NCBI GenBank assembly: GCA_963169645.1
Contig: CAUJCO010000006.1
Location: 134,096 to 198,095 of the forward strand
Direction of reading: 5' to 3'
From: Bacteroidota bacterium
GTDB taxonomy: Bacteria > Bacteroidota > Bacteroidia > Chitinophagales > JADIYW01
DNA: 64,000 bases
In this document: positions 18,584-26,976 of the stretch, piece after piece
Layout: the number at the start of each line of letters is the position of its first letter
How positions within the stretch are numbered: the first letter of the stretch is position 1
Made by a program: the position numbers and the translations under genes
The notes under the pieces: model-generated
Database searches by the model: none
What the model was told of the DNA's origin: nothing
What the model saw: the letters and a program-made list of their open reading frames with translations, nothing else

Positions 18584-19477
18584 ATGAAAAATAGACTTAT
18601 ATTATTCATTTTAGTGTGTAGTAATTCTTTTTTCTACGCAAACCCAATGTTGGTCGGAGCATGGCGTGGCGTAATTGTTGGGCATGTTGATAATAGAGAT
18701 TATTTTATTAATGCTACAATTGAAAATAAGAAGAAAGATATTTTTGACATTAAATTGAATTTATTTAGCAATGATTATTCCGGTGATTTTATTTTGCATA
18801 CTACACTAAAAGAAAATAAATTATTTATTGATAAATTAGATAAGATAAAAGAGTTTCCATATCCATATTTACATATAGAAGATTGTTTTAGTGGCTATTT
18901 TTTATTAAAACCACAACCTGATAAAACGATGGAATTGGACTTGTATAGAACACCCGTTTATCATAAAATTGAAGAGTTTACCAATATAGATGGCGATGGC
19001 AATTTTGTGCCTGGTTTTGAGTGTTTCACTTCTGTTTTGTTGCGTTCTAAAGTGAAAGACACATCAATGATTGCTACTGAAAAACACGCAGCATCGTTGA
19101 TTGCATCTAAAAAGAAACGTGCTGCAGAATTAGCCGAAAGGAAAGTAGTTTCCGCTAAAAAATGTTTGGTGAAAAATACGGATTTAGTATTGCAGGTTTG
19201 GGATAATAACACACAAGATGGTGATATCATTTCATTGAAATTAAATAATACTTGGATACTAACAGATTTTCCATTGAAAAAAGAAAAACATACTATTCCA
19301 ATTCAACTTAAAAAGCCGGAAAACGAATTATTATTGTTTGCAGAAAACTTAGGAAAAATTCCACCTAATACGGCTTCCATTTCTATCAATGATAGCTTAC
19401 AAGTGAAAACATATATCTTGAATTCTGACATGAAAAAGAGTGAAACAATCAAGATAAATTATATCGGCAAAAAATAA
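18584..19477 (+). CDS. hypothetical secreted protein (297 aa)
   Basis: I do not recognise this protein. It has a signal peptide (residues 1-19, ending FFYANP). The first half is beta-rich (LVGAWRGVIVGHVDN, NATIENKKKDIFDIKLNLF, DFILHTTLKENKLFIDKL) and looks like a lipocalin-like or sugar-binding sheet. A charged helical linker lies near residues 165-200 with repeated Ala-Lys-Arg. The C-terminal 95 residues (KNTDLVLQVWDNNTQDGD, SLKLNNTWILTDFPL) resemble a beta-sandwich that is common at the end of secreted proteins in this phylum. It lies 64 bases downstream of folP and converges on the thioredoxin gene. Confidence 0.62.
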   Translation: MKNRLILFILVCSNSFFYANPMLVGAWRGVIVGHVDNRDYFINATIENKKKDIFDIKLNLFSNDYSGDFILHTTLKENKLFIDKLDKIKEFPYPYLHIEDCFSGYFLLKPQPDKTMELDLYRTPVYHKIEEFTNIDGDGNFVPGFECFTSVLLRSKVKDTSMIATEKHAASLIASKKKRAAELAERKVVSAKKCLVKNTDLVLQVWDNNTQDGDIISLKLNNTWILTDFPLKKEKHTIPIQLKKPENELLLFAENLGKIPPNTASISINDSLQVKTYILNSDMKKSETIKINYIGKK

Positions 19478-19483
19478 ACTGAT

Positions 19484-20647
19484 TTATTTTAGGCTGTCGA
19501 TGAGTTCTTGAATAGAAAATGTATCTACACCCATTTCTTTAGCCAACGACAATGAAGTTTGTGCGTATTTTAATGCCATTTTTTTGTTGTTTAATTTTGC
19601 ATATAAACGAGCCACTGTGTCGTTGTTTTCGTAATTGCTATCTAATTTTACAGAACGCAATGCATATTTTAATGCTTTTTCTAAGGTTGTTTTTGCAGTG
19701 TAGTTTTCCCATAAATTTCCGGCAATTTGGTTAAGTCTGTCGGCATCGTTTTGGCAATATTTGTCGGCAAACAAAATTGCTTTTGGCAAATACGATTTCC
19801 AATTATCTGCTCTTTTTAATAAACTCAATTCGTATTCGGCACAAAGTAAGTTGGTTTTTTCCGGTAAATATTGTTGAATTACAGCTTTAAATGCTGCTTT
19901 GTCTGTGCCTTTCTTTCCGGCTTTTTTAGCTTCGTACCAAACCAATTCTTCTTGCTGTGTTTCTACTGTTTTTTTTCCTAATACATCAATAAATTTATTT
20001 TTATTTGCTTGTAAAATGGCATAGCTTGGGTCGTGAATACTATTGGTAACGGTACTTATCAGTACAATATTTTCCGGCGATAATTCTTGTTGTACCGCAT
20101 TTAAAAAATAGATTAAAGCCTGTTGTGTGGTGCTATCTTGAGCATTGTTGGAAGCATATACATAGTTTCGCAAAAAAGCGGTATCACGTTCACCGTTTTC
20201 ATACTTGTTTTTAAGTGTAATGAATTGCATTTCTGGCTTTAAGGAATTATTGCAGAGCTCAATAAAATCAGCGGCTGGCATAGAACCTAAGCTTCGGTGC
20301 ACGAGTTCTCCATTTGGATTAAAAAATAAATAAGTTGGATAACTGCGAACATTAAATTTTTTAGCTAATTCTAATCCTTCGCCTTTTTCCATATCTATTT
20401 TTGCAGAAATATAATTGGGATTGATGGCTGCTCCGACTTCCGGTTTAGGAAACACTTCTTTTGCCATCCATTTACAAGGACCACACCAACTTGCGTACGC
20501 ATCTAAGAAAATAAATTTATTTTCTTTTTTAGCTTTATCGAGTATTTGCTGCCAACTGGCATCGTGTTCAAAATGCATCCCGCTTTCTTCCGAAAAAGCA
20601 GATAATGCTATACAAATACAAAAAAAGATACTTAGTATATTTTTCAT
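19484..20647 (-). CDS. secreted thioredoxin-family protein
   Basis: This periplasmic thiol-disulfide protein has a signal peptide (residues 1-19, ALSAFSEE). A thioredoxin domain follows with active site WCGPC at residues 54-58, the usual cis-Pro region near SYPTYLFFNPNG, and the preceding FIFLDAYAS strand. From about residue 140 to the end (residue 387) a helical region contains TPR-like repeats (KALKYALRSVKLDSNYENND and KKMALKYAQTSLSLAKE). A thioredoxin fused to a TPR tail is common in Bacteroidota. The start codon lies 24 bases from the 12-copy heptamer array 20671-20796, which therefore occupies the expected promoter region. Confidence 0.87.
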   Translation of the reverse strand: MKNILSIFFCICIALSAFSEESGMHFEHDASWQQILDKAKKENKFIFLDAYASWCGPCKWMAKEVFPKPEVGAAINPNYISAKIDMEKGEGLELAKKFNVRSYPTYLFFNPNGELVHRSLGSMPAADFIELCNNSLKPEMQFITLKNKYENGERDTAFLRNYVYASNNAQDSTTQQALIYFLNAVQQELSPENIVLISTVTNSIHDPSYAILQANKNKFIDVLGKKTVETQQEELVWYEAKKAGKKGTDKAAFKAVIQQYLPEKTNLLCAEYELSLLKRADNWKSYLPKAILFADKYCQNDADRLNQIAGNLWENYTAKTTLEKALKYALRSVKLDSNYENNDTVARLYAKLNNKKMALKYAQTSLSLAKEMGVDTFSIQELIDSLK

Positions 20648-20670
20648 TTTTTTTTCATTTAGATTTTATT

Positions 20671-20796
20671 GAGTAGAGAGTAGAGAGTAGAGAGTAGAGA
20701 GTAGAGAGTAGAGAGTAGAGAGTAGAGAGTAGAGAGTAGAGAGTAGAGAGTAGAGAGTATTGAGTATAGAGTATAGAGTATTGAGTAGAGAGTAGC
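20671..20796. repeat. heptanucleotide tandem array (GAGTAGA)n
   Basis: Twelve perfect copies of GAGTAGA occupy 20671-20754. Six degenerate copies then run to 20796 (GAGTATT, GAGTATA twice, GAGTATT, GAGTAGA, GAGTAGC). The array starts 24 bases upstream of the thioredoxin start codon, so it fills the promoter/leader of that gene. Together with the next array it makes up nearly all of the 338-base gap 20648-20985, where I see no gene. Confidence 0.95.
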
Positions 20797-20803
20797 GAGA
20801 ATC

Positions 20804-20985
20804 TCATATTTCATATTTCATATCTCACATCTCATAACTCATATCTCATATCTCATGTCTCATATCTCATATCTCATATCTCATATCTCATATCTCATAT
20901 CTCATATCTCATATCTCATGTCTCATATCTCATATCTCATATCTCATATCTCATATCTCATATCTCATATCTCACATCTCACATC
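20804..20985. repeat. heptanucleotide tandem array (TCATATC)n
   Basis: Twenty-six units of seven bases run without a break. Most are TCATATC, with variants TCATATT, TCACATC, TCATAAC and TCATGTC. The first two and last two units are the diverged ones. The TCA that encodes the TGA stop of the thioesterase (20986-20988, minus strand) is in register with the array and begins the next unit. On the minus strand the unit reads GATATGA, which shares GAGA-type phasing with the facing array. Confidence 0.95.
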
Positions 20986-21381
20986 TCAATACTTACTAAT
21001 ATCAATCTTTATAGGTTTTTTATCTTCACCAACAGCAACAAATTTAAACATTCCTGTAATTGCCAATTCTCGCTTGTCGGAATTCATTAACTCTATATAA
21101 ATATCAACTTTAATATCTAAACTTGTATTGCCGAGTTTTATGACACGACCAACTAATTCAATAATTGTTCCACTCGGAATAGGTACATTGAAATCTATTT
21201 TATCGGTAGAAACGGTAACCATTTTTAATCGAGTAAAACGAGTAGCTGTAATGAAGGCTACTTCGTCCATGAGTTGCATAGCGGTGCCGCCAAATAACGT
21301 ATCGTAATGGTTGGTCGTGTTGGGAAATACTGCTTTAAATATGCGTGTTTCCGATAGTTGTGCGCGTTCTTCAAATGTCAT
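20986..21381 (-). CDS. acyl-CoA thioesterase, hotdog fold (YciA/BACH family)
   Basis: It hydrolyses acyl-CoA thioesters. The 131-residue single hotdog domain has the family motif NHYDTLFGGTAMQLMDEVAFITATRF at residues 23-48, with the catalytic Asp/Glu in MDEVA. VTVSTDKIDFNVPIP and GTIIELVGRVI form the sheet. The C-terminus ends KPIKIDISKY immediately before the heptamer array, and its stop codon is in register with that array. A TACCTTTG -7 motif ends only four bases before the start codon. Substrate chain length cannot be told. Confidence 0.9.
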   Translation of the reverse strand: MTFEERAQLSETRIFKAVFPNTTNHYDTLFGGTAMQLMDEVAFITATRFTRLKMVTVSTDKIDFNVPIPSGTIIELVGRVIKLGNTSLDIKVDIYIELMNSDKRELAITGMFKFVAVGEDKKPIKIDISKY

Positions 21382-21385
21382 ACTG

Positions 21386-21393
21386 CAAAGGTA
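21386..21393 (-). promoter_or_regulatory. -7 promoter element of the thioesterase gene
   Basis: TACCTTTG on the minus strand fits TAnnTTTG. It ends 4 bases before the ATG, which would put the transcript start at or near the start codon. No TTG at proper spacing was found upstream. Confidence 0.45.
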
Positions 21394-21439
21394 TGTTTTC
21401 TACAAAAGAAAATAGAAAATAATTAGTAGTAGCTAAAGA

Positions 21440-22192
21440 TTATTCGTCTTTTTTAGGATTTAGTATAGGTTGAAAAGTATGCGGATATCTTATATCATCA
21501 TAATAATCAATAACATTTGTAATATTAGATTTAAGGGTTAGTCCTAATGGCACACGATTAAATATTTTGTTGTTTGGTATTGTCTCATTGTAAATATTTA
21601 CAAATAAAATGGAGTCTTCTTTAAATTCGATTGTACCGGCTTCACCATCGACTTCGAGCGAATCTATACTATTTGCAACGCTTGCAGACGTATCCATGCT
21701 ATAAATTAATTTATTACATTTTAAATTAAAGCGATGGCACTCATTTTTGTGAAAGATAGATAAGGATATAAGCGGACTGTTATAAAAACTATCTACAGCA
21801 GCATAAAATGTAAATTTTGTACTGTCCGGTAAAATGAGCGTTCTAACTGTGGAAAGACGGTCTTTAATGTGTTTACCGTTTAAATTTTCATGACTTGCAT
21901 CCATTCGTTCTATATTATTTATGGAATCCATAACAGAACCCCAAAAGTCAAGACGAAAGCCGGATATACTATCATTTGTAATTGTAATAGTTTGAAAATT
22001 ACTAATTATTATATTTATTCCATTTCCTACTTTGTAAGTATATGTATTGGTTGAGCTATTATACATCAAGTTTCCAACCGGATTTACTGCTTGAATATCG
22101 GAACAAGTAACTTCTATTTCTTTCTGCGTTTCTTTTTTGCAAGCAAATAATGATATGATAATTGCGAGGCAAAAGCTATATTTTATTTTCAT
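21440..22192 (-). CDS. hypothetical lipoprotein (250 aa)
   Basis: I do not recognise this protein. Residues 1-18 are a lipoprotein signal with lipobox LFAC (Cys18) followed by KKETQKE. The mature part is largely beta strands (NTYTYKVGNGINIIISNFQTITI, GEAGTIEFKEDSILFVNIYN) without cysteines or enzyme motifs. The pattern of short strands and polar loops resembles small-molecule or carbohydrate-facing lipoproteins of this phylum, but that is only a guess. It lies 42 bases downstream of the PafA-like phosphatase and may be read with it. Confidence 0.6.
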   Translation of the reverse strand: MKIKYSFCLAIIISLFACKKETQKEIEVTCSDIQAVNPVGNLMYNSSTNTYTYKVGNGINIIISNFQTITITNDSISGFRLDFWGSVMDSINNIERMDASHENLNGKHIKDRLSTVRTLILPDSTKFTFYAAVDSFYNSPLISLSIFHKNECHRFNLKCNKLIYSMDTSASVANSIDSLEVDGEAGTIEFKEDSILFVNIYNETIPNNKIFNRVPLGLTLKSNITNVIDYYDDIRYPHTFQPILNPKKDE

Positions 22193-22234
22193 GTTTTTGT
22201 TTTTTTTAAATTTATAGAATTCATTAGAATAATG

Positions 22235-23884
22235 CTACTTTTTTATAACGTCGTCAATGGTATTTCCAATACAACCACTTGGCATTTGTATATGTAGAAG
22301 GCTGGTAATTGTGGGTGCAATATCAGTCATATAGGTTTTTGTATACGTTTTTCCTTTATTAATGCCATAGCCGTAAAAAAGTAATGGAATATGTGCATCA
22401 TACGGATTCCAAACACTGTGTTGTGTTCCTGTTTCATACTTAGTATCTAAATAGCCCGGTTTTAAAATAACTAAAATATCGCCACAACGTCTTGGATAAT
22501 ATCCTTTAGTAAATTGTTCTTTTAATTCTTGTGGCAACATGGCTTTATGCATGGCTGTATAATCTAAAACGCGGTCAACACCATCAATCGTATTTAAAAA
22601 TGAAATGGCACTTTCTATTATTTTATTTTTGTCTAATTGATGTTTTTCTATCGCATTAAAATTTAAATAAAATTGATTTTTGAAATTAGCAATAATGATG
22701 CTGTCATATCCAAATTTCTCTTTCAAATGGTTATTTAATTTTTTCTTGGAATCACTTCCGGAAACAATGTTGTTGGGCAATTTATGTTTTTCTAAAAAGC
22801 CCGGAACATGTGCCACACCGTGGTCGGCACTTAAAAATAAGGTGTAATTATTTTTGCCTATTTCAATATCTAAATATTTCAAAAAAGCAGCAATTTCTCT
22901 ATCTAAACGTAAATAGGTGTCTTCCGTTTCAATGGAATTTGGACCAAATGCATGTCCAATATAATCAGTTGAGGAAATAGACACGGCTAATAAATCTGTA
23001 ATAGAATCTTTACCTAATTGTTCTTTCTTAATGGCTGTTTTGGCAAATTCCATTGTTAAAGCATTTCCTTGTGGAGTGCTAAAAATTTTGTCAAAATCGT
23101 TCTGTTCCGCATATTTTTTCAAATTATATGGAAACCCATTTTGCGTACTATCAAATTCATGTGCTTCATAGGTATTTATATCGTTGTCGCTTTGAAGATA
23201 TGTTTGTATAGGATACAACGTATTCCAATCTTGCTGATAATAATCTAACACTCTTTTGGGTGCATTAAAATCAAGAACCCATTGTGGTAACGCGGTTTCA
23301 TAATAAGATGACGTGATAAAATTTCCTGTTTTTTTATCATACCAATACGCAGCATCTGCACTATGGCCTGCCGGTAAAATAGAGCCTCTGTCTTTGAGTG
23401 CAATACCAATTACTTTACTTCTGAAATTGGTGGCTAATTTTAATTCGTCACCTATTGTTGTTACCAACATATTTTTCGGACTCATTTTCCCATTGTTGTT
23501 ACTGGTACCAACAGAAGTTACATTTTTATCTTCAGTGCAATACATGGATTTTTGTTGGTCGTAATCATACCAATCATTGCCTACTATGCCATGAATGGCA
23601 GGCGAAGTGCCGGTGTAAATGCTGGCATGTCCCGCAGCTGTTACTGTTGGATAGTAAGGAATAAAGGTGTTTTCACAATTAAAGCCATCTCGCATCAAAC
23701 GTTTAAAACCATCATTTGTATAGCGGTCGTAATATCTATATAAAAAATCCCATCGCATTTGGTCTATAACCAGACCTACGACTAATTTAGGTCTTGCATT
23801 TTGGTTAGATAAATTCGGTTTGTTTTGTGTAAATGCAACAGAACAATGGAAGAGCAATAAAAGGGTAATTAATTTTTCTTTCAT
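22235..23884 (-). CDS. PafA-like alkaline phosphatase/phosphodiesterase
   Basis: This is a secreted, two-zinc hydrolase of the alkaline phosphatase superfamily. It has a signal peptide (1-19). The PafA hallmarks are all visible: metal ligand Asp41 in LVIDQMR, catalytic Thr80 in YYPTVTAAGHASIYTG, an Asn at 103 in GNDWYD, and the K-x-R pair Lys164/Arg166 in ALKDRGSILPAGHSADAAYW, which marks PafA-type monoesterases. ISSTDYIGHAFGPNS and LFLSADHGVAHVPG supply further zinc ligands. The C-terminal GTQHSVWNPYDAHIPLLFYG has the last His. The length of 549 is right. Phosphate monoester hydrolysis in the periplasm is the likely job. Confidence 0.88.
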   Translation of the reverse strand: MKEKLITLLLLFHCSVAFTQNKPNLSNQNARPKLVVGLVIDQMRWDFLYRYYDRYTNDGFKRLMRDGFNCENTFIPYYPTVTAAGHASIYTGTSPAIHGIVGNDWYDYDQQKSMYCTEDKNVTSVGTSNNNGKMSPKNMLVTTIGDELKLATNFRSKVIGIALKDRGSILPAGHSADAAYWYDKKTGNFITSSYYETALPQWVLDFNAPKRVLDYYQQDWNTLYPIQTYLQSDNDINTYEAHEFDSTQNGFPYNLKKYAEQNDFDKIFSTPQGNALTMEFAKTAIKKEQLGKDSITDLLAVSISSTDYIGHAFGPNSIETEDTYLRLDREIAAFLKYLDIEIGKNNYTLFLSADHGVAHVPGFLEKHKLPNNIVSGSDSKKKLNNHLKEKFGYDSIIIANFKNQFYLNFNAIEKHQLDKNKIIESAISFLNTIDGVDRVLDYTAMHKAMLPQELKEQFTKGYYPRRCGDILVILKPGYLDTKYETGTQHSVWNPYDAHIPLLFYGYGINKGKTYTKTYMTDIAPTITSLLHIQMPSGCIGNTIDDVIKK

Positions 23885-24041
23885 AAAAAAATGTATACTG
23901 TTTTAAAAAAATCCTATTCGTATAGTTGGATGTTATTTATTTTAATGCAAGTTACTAAAAGCAGTATGTTTTCTTTTATTTTCAGCTTATTAATATAAAA
24001 TCAAATCTTGGTGACTATTTAGAAAACGGAGTGCTTTTTTT

Positions 24042-24049
24042 TATCTTTG
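24042..24049 (+). promoter_or_regulatory. -7 promoter element of aroC
   Basis: TATCTTTG is a perfect TAnnTTTG match, five bases before the chosen aroC ATG. Transcription would start at about the start codon. No clear TTG at 17-21 bases upstream was seen. Confidence 0.5.
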
Positions 24050-24054
24050 TTTTT

Positions 24055-25137
24055 ATGGCAGGAAATTCGTTTGGAGAAATATTTAAAATTACCACGTTTG
24101 GTGAAAGTCATGGTGTTGCATTAGGTGTAATAATAGATGGTTGCCCCGCAGGTTTGAAGATTGACACGGCATTTATACAAGCCGAATTGGATAGAAGAAA
24201 ACCGGGACAATCCAGCATTGTAACACAACGTAAAGAAGCCGACGAATTGGAGATACTTTCCGGTATTTTTGAAGGCGTTACACAAGGGACACCTATTGGA
24301 ATAATAATCCGAAATGCCGACCAAAAATCCAAAGATTACGACCATATAAAAGATAGTTTTCGCCCTTCGCATGCAGATTTTACGTATGATGCCAAATACG
24401 GCGTTCGCGATTATCGCGGTGGCGGAAGAAGTTCAGCCCGAGAAACAGCAGCCCGCGTTGCTGCCGCTGCAATTGCTAAGCAATTATTGCGTCATTTTAA
24501 TATTGAAATTAATGCGTATGTTTCTAAAGTTGGCACGATTGCTTTAGATAAAGATTATACCGAATTAGATTTTTCGCAAACAGAATCTAATATAGTTCGT
24601 TGTCCGGATGCAGTTACTGCCGACAAAATGATAGATTTAATTAAAGAAGTAAAGAAAGATGGTGATACGATTGGTGGTGTTATTTCTTGTGTAATTAAAG
24701 GTGTTCCGGTTGGGTTGGGCGAGCCTGTTTTTGATAAATTGCATGCCGATTTAGGAAAGGCGATGTTAGGTATCAATGCAGCAAAAGGTTTTGAATATGG
24801 AAGTGGTTTTGATGGTACGGCTTTGCGTGGTTCAGAGCATAATGATCTTTTTTATAAAGATGAACATCAACAAATAAAAACACAAACCAATCATTCCGGT
24901 GGCATACAAGGTGGCATCAGTAATGGAATGGATATTTATTTTAAGGTGGCCTTTAAACCGATTGCAACCATTATGCAAGAGCAAGATTCGATAGATAAAT
25001 ATGGCAATGAAACCGTAGTTACCGGCAGAGGCAGACATGACCCATGTGTGTTGCCGCGTGCTGTGCCTATAGTAGAAGCAATGGCTGCATTGGTTATTGC
25101 CGACCATTTATTAAGAAATAGAAGTAGTAAACTATAG
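24055..25137 (+). CDS. aroC: chorismate synthase
   Basis: AroC makes chorismate from EPSP using reduced FMN. I start at the ATG at 24055 ([10 protein letters not shown], 360 residues). A GTG 24 bases upstream is in frame but would place the promoter motif inside the gene. Conserved motifs are TFGESHG (14-20, His19), [51 protein letters not shown]-like sequence, [31 protein letters not shown] and [18 protein letters not shown]. The length is normal. Its stop directly abuts the stop of the convergent beta-helix gene, with no base between. Confidence 0.97.
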   Translation: MAGNSFGEIFKITTFGESHGVALGVIIDGCPAGLKIDTAFIQAELDRRKPGQSSIVTQRKEADELEILSGIFEGVTQGTPIGIIIRNADQKSKDYDHIKDSFRPSHADFTYDAKYGVRDYRGGGRSSARETAARVAAAAIAKQLLRHFNIEINAYVSKVGTIALDKDYTELDFSQTESNIVRCPDAVTADKMIDLIKEVKKDGDTIGGVISCVIKGVPVGLGEPVFDKLHADLGKAMLGINAAKGFEYGSGFDGTALRGSEHNDLFYKDEHQQIKTQTNHSGGIQGGISNGMDIYFKVAFKPIATIMQEQDSIDKYGNETVVTGRGRHDPCVLPRAVPIVEAMAALVIADHLLRNRSSKL

Positions 25138-26709
25138 TTACTTTTTCTTCTTTCTTTTTCGGATACATTTTTTCTTTTTTGTTTTTGTTGTTTCTTTTGT
25201 AATTGCTGTTTTGGTAGGCTCTACAGTAGTTGTAGCTTGTTTAATATTATCTGTTTTGTCTGCTACTACAATTGTTTTTACCGTTTTATTATTGCGTAAG
25301 TATGCCTCGTTTTTCCACGAGTTATACGTGTTGGGCGTACCAATTTTTGCATGATAATTTTTATTTATTAAAGAAGTTTCTTTTACGGTTCCACTTTGTA
25401 GAGAACCTTTTACATTATTGGCAATTTCTTGTTGCTTTCCGTTCAATGTTAGCATTCCTTTTAATAAGCCGGAACCCGTTATTTCATTGGCAATGAAATG
25501 CATATTGTCGCCCGAATTACCATTCATCACCATACCATAACTTTCTACTCTATTTCTGAAAAATGTATTATCCGGACCATTTATTCCATGCGAGTTATCA
25601 ATGACAATATTTTGTACGATGTTGCCTTCAAATAGATTGGCATACGGATAATTGCCATGCAACACAATATCTCCTGCGGAGCCGGAAGGCAGCCAAGAGC
25701 CTGTCCAATATGGGTTGTAGGAATAATTATAGGCAAGTACATTTCCATTTGCTTCAGCTTGTAATAAAAATGAATGCCGAAGATGTTGTGCTATATTATC
25801 ATAAACGAAATTGTTGCTTGCACCAAATTGTAGCACCACGCCATAGCCTTTTCCACCACTTCCATAATCAAAAGCATCGTGTATATAATTTCCAGAAATA
25901 GTAATGTTTGCAGCACTTTGCACTAATATATGCGCATAATTACTATTGATAGATTCTACACCTTTTACCCAACAATTAACAGCATAGTTAAAGTAAATAT
26001 TAGAAGTTTGTCCGGATGTTGCATCGTTTCTTTTTATCGTTAAAGATTCTATGCCGACATTTTGTGTCGGTGTAATTTTTTGTAATATTGGATTGTTGCT
26101 CTTAGGATAATCTAATCGTACTGCATGTTCCAACGTAATGGTATTTCCTTTTATTTGGATAATCCTTTCTATTTGATAAAAATGATTGTAAGCCCAATTA
26201 GAATACAATAAATTATTGGCACTTTGTTTTACCAACACATAATCATCTTTTTTAAATGCAGCTACATCAGCTACGGTAAATGTATTCGTTCCTTTTTTTA
26301 TTTCTTGTGTAATATTTGTAGATATGTTGCTTGTTTTTCCTTGAATAGAAATTAAATCTCCATTGCCTCCTAAATTAAAATCGAGTATTGTTTTATCGCT
26401 TCCTTTTCCTTTAATTAAGATATTAGAAGGAATGGAAATAGGTTTTTTGAAGTGATATGTTCCGGCTTCTAATTCAATCACACCAAATTCGCCGTTCAAT
26501 GATTTGAGGGCATTAAGAAAAATGACTGAATTGTCAAAACTTGGTTGATTGGGTTTTGCACCTACATTGTTTAATGTAATATGCTTTACGTTTTTTGGAA
26601 TTTCAAATTGATTGCCTGCATGGCTCCAATCTATGATTTCTAAATTATTGCCGGCAAATAAAGTTGTAATAGTGAATAACGTAATAAAGAGTATAAAATA
26701 TTGTTTCAT
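25138..26709 (-). CDS. secreted right-handed beta-helix (pectate lyase-like) protein
   Basis: The start at 26709 gives a proper signal peptide (MKQYFILFITLF to LFAGN). An upstream in-frame ATG at 26742 would bury it. The region after residue 20 has the pectate-lyase-3 entry (NNVGAKPNQPSFDNSVIFLNAL, GVIELEAGTYHFKKPISIPS). Repeated parallel-helix turns follow: ANITISGNYIHDAFDYGSG, NNFVYDNIAQHLRHSFLLQAEANGN, NLFEGNIVQNIVIDNSHGINGPDNTFFRNRV. These are typical of carbohydrate-active proteins, but no complete catalytic set can be asserted. The last 35 residues are Thr/Lys-rich and end in KKKCIRKRKKKK, not a type IX sorting domain. Total length is 523. Confidence 0.78.
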   Translation of the reverse strand: MKQYFILFITLFTITTLFAGNNLEIIDWSHAGNQFEIPKNVKHITLNNVGAKPNQPSFDNSVIFLNALKSLNGEFGVIELEAGTYHFKKPISIPSNILIKGKGSDKTILDFNLGGNGDLISIQGKTSNISTNITQEIKKGTNTFTVADVAAFKKDDYVLVKQSANNLLYSNWAYNHFYQIERIIQIKGNTITLEHAVRLDYPKSNNPILQKITPTQNVGIESLTIKRNDATSGQTSNIYFNYAVNCWVKGVESINSNYAHILVQSAANITISGNYIHDAFDYGSGGKGYGVVLQFGASNNFVYDNIAQHLRHSFLLQAEANGNVLAYNYSYNPYWTGSWLPSGSAGDIVLHGNYPYANLFEGNIVQNIVIDNSHGINGPDNTFFRNRVESYGMVMNGNSGDNMHFIANEITGSGLLKGMLTLNGKQQEIANNVKGSLQSGTVKETSLINKNYHAKIGTPNTYNSWKNEAYLRNNKTVKTIVVADKTDNIKQATTTVEPTKTAITKETTKTKKKKCIRKRKKKK

Positions 26710-26789
26710 AAAGGAGGTTGATGTATAAACGTAATTAACCATATTAAAGTGTATCTTTCATCAAGTCAAAAATCATACCATTTGAATGT

Positions 26790-26803
26790 TTGATTTAAAT
26801 CAA
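26790..26803. promoter_or_regulatory. candidate FNR/CRP-family operator
   Basis: TTGAT-TTAA-ATCAA is a perfect match to the FNR-type consensus (TTGATnnnnATCAA), within a 16-base palindrome at 26789-26804. It lies between the divergent beta-helix gene (start 26709) and the type IX sorting-domain protein (start 26977). Function is inferred from sequence match only, and AT-rich chance is not excluded. Confidence 0.4.
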
Positions 26804-26976
26804 AATCTTTAAATTCTCTAAAAACCCACTTGACAAGTTGTTAATTATTACTTAATATTGTATTGTAAACCCATAATAATTAATTAAGAAACATAATACA
26901 ACCCGATTTTCTATTTTAATTCGTATCAGTTTCTTTCGAGATTATTATTATTACTAATAATATAAAACCCTTAGTT

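Noticed and set aside
20671-20985. CRISPR array
   Set aside because: Units are seven bases and contiguous, with no spacers.
20855-21100. 81-codon plus-strand ORF made of repeating ISYL units
   Set aside because: It is a translation of the heptamer array and of antisense thioesterase sequence. A unit not divisible by three gives an artificial 7-residue protein repeat.
24031-24054. GTG start of aroC adding eight residues
   Set aside because: The region holds the -7 promoter motif, and homology begins at the ATG at 24055.
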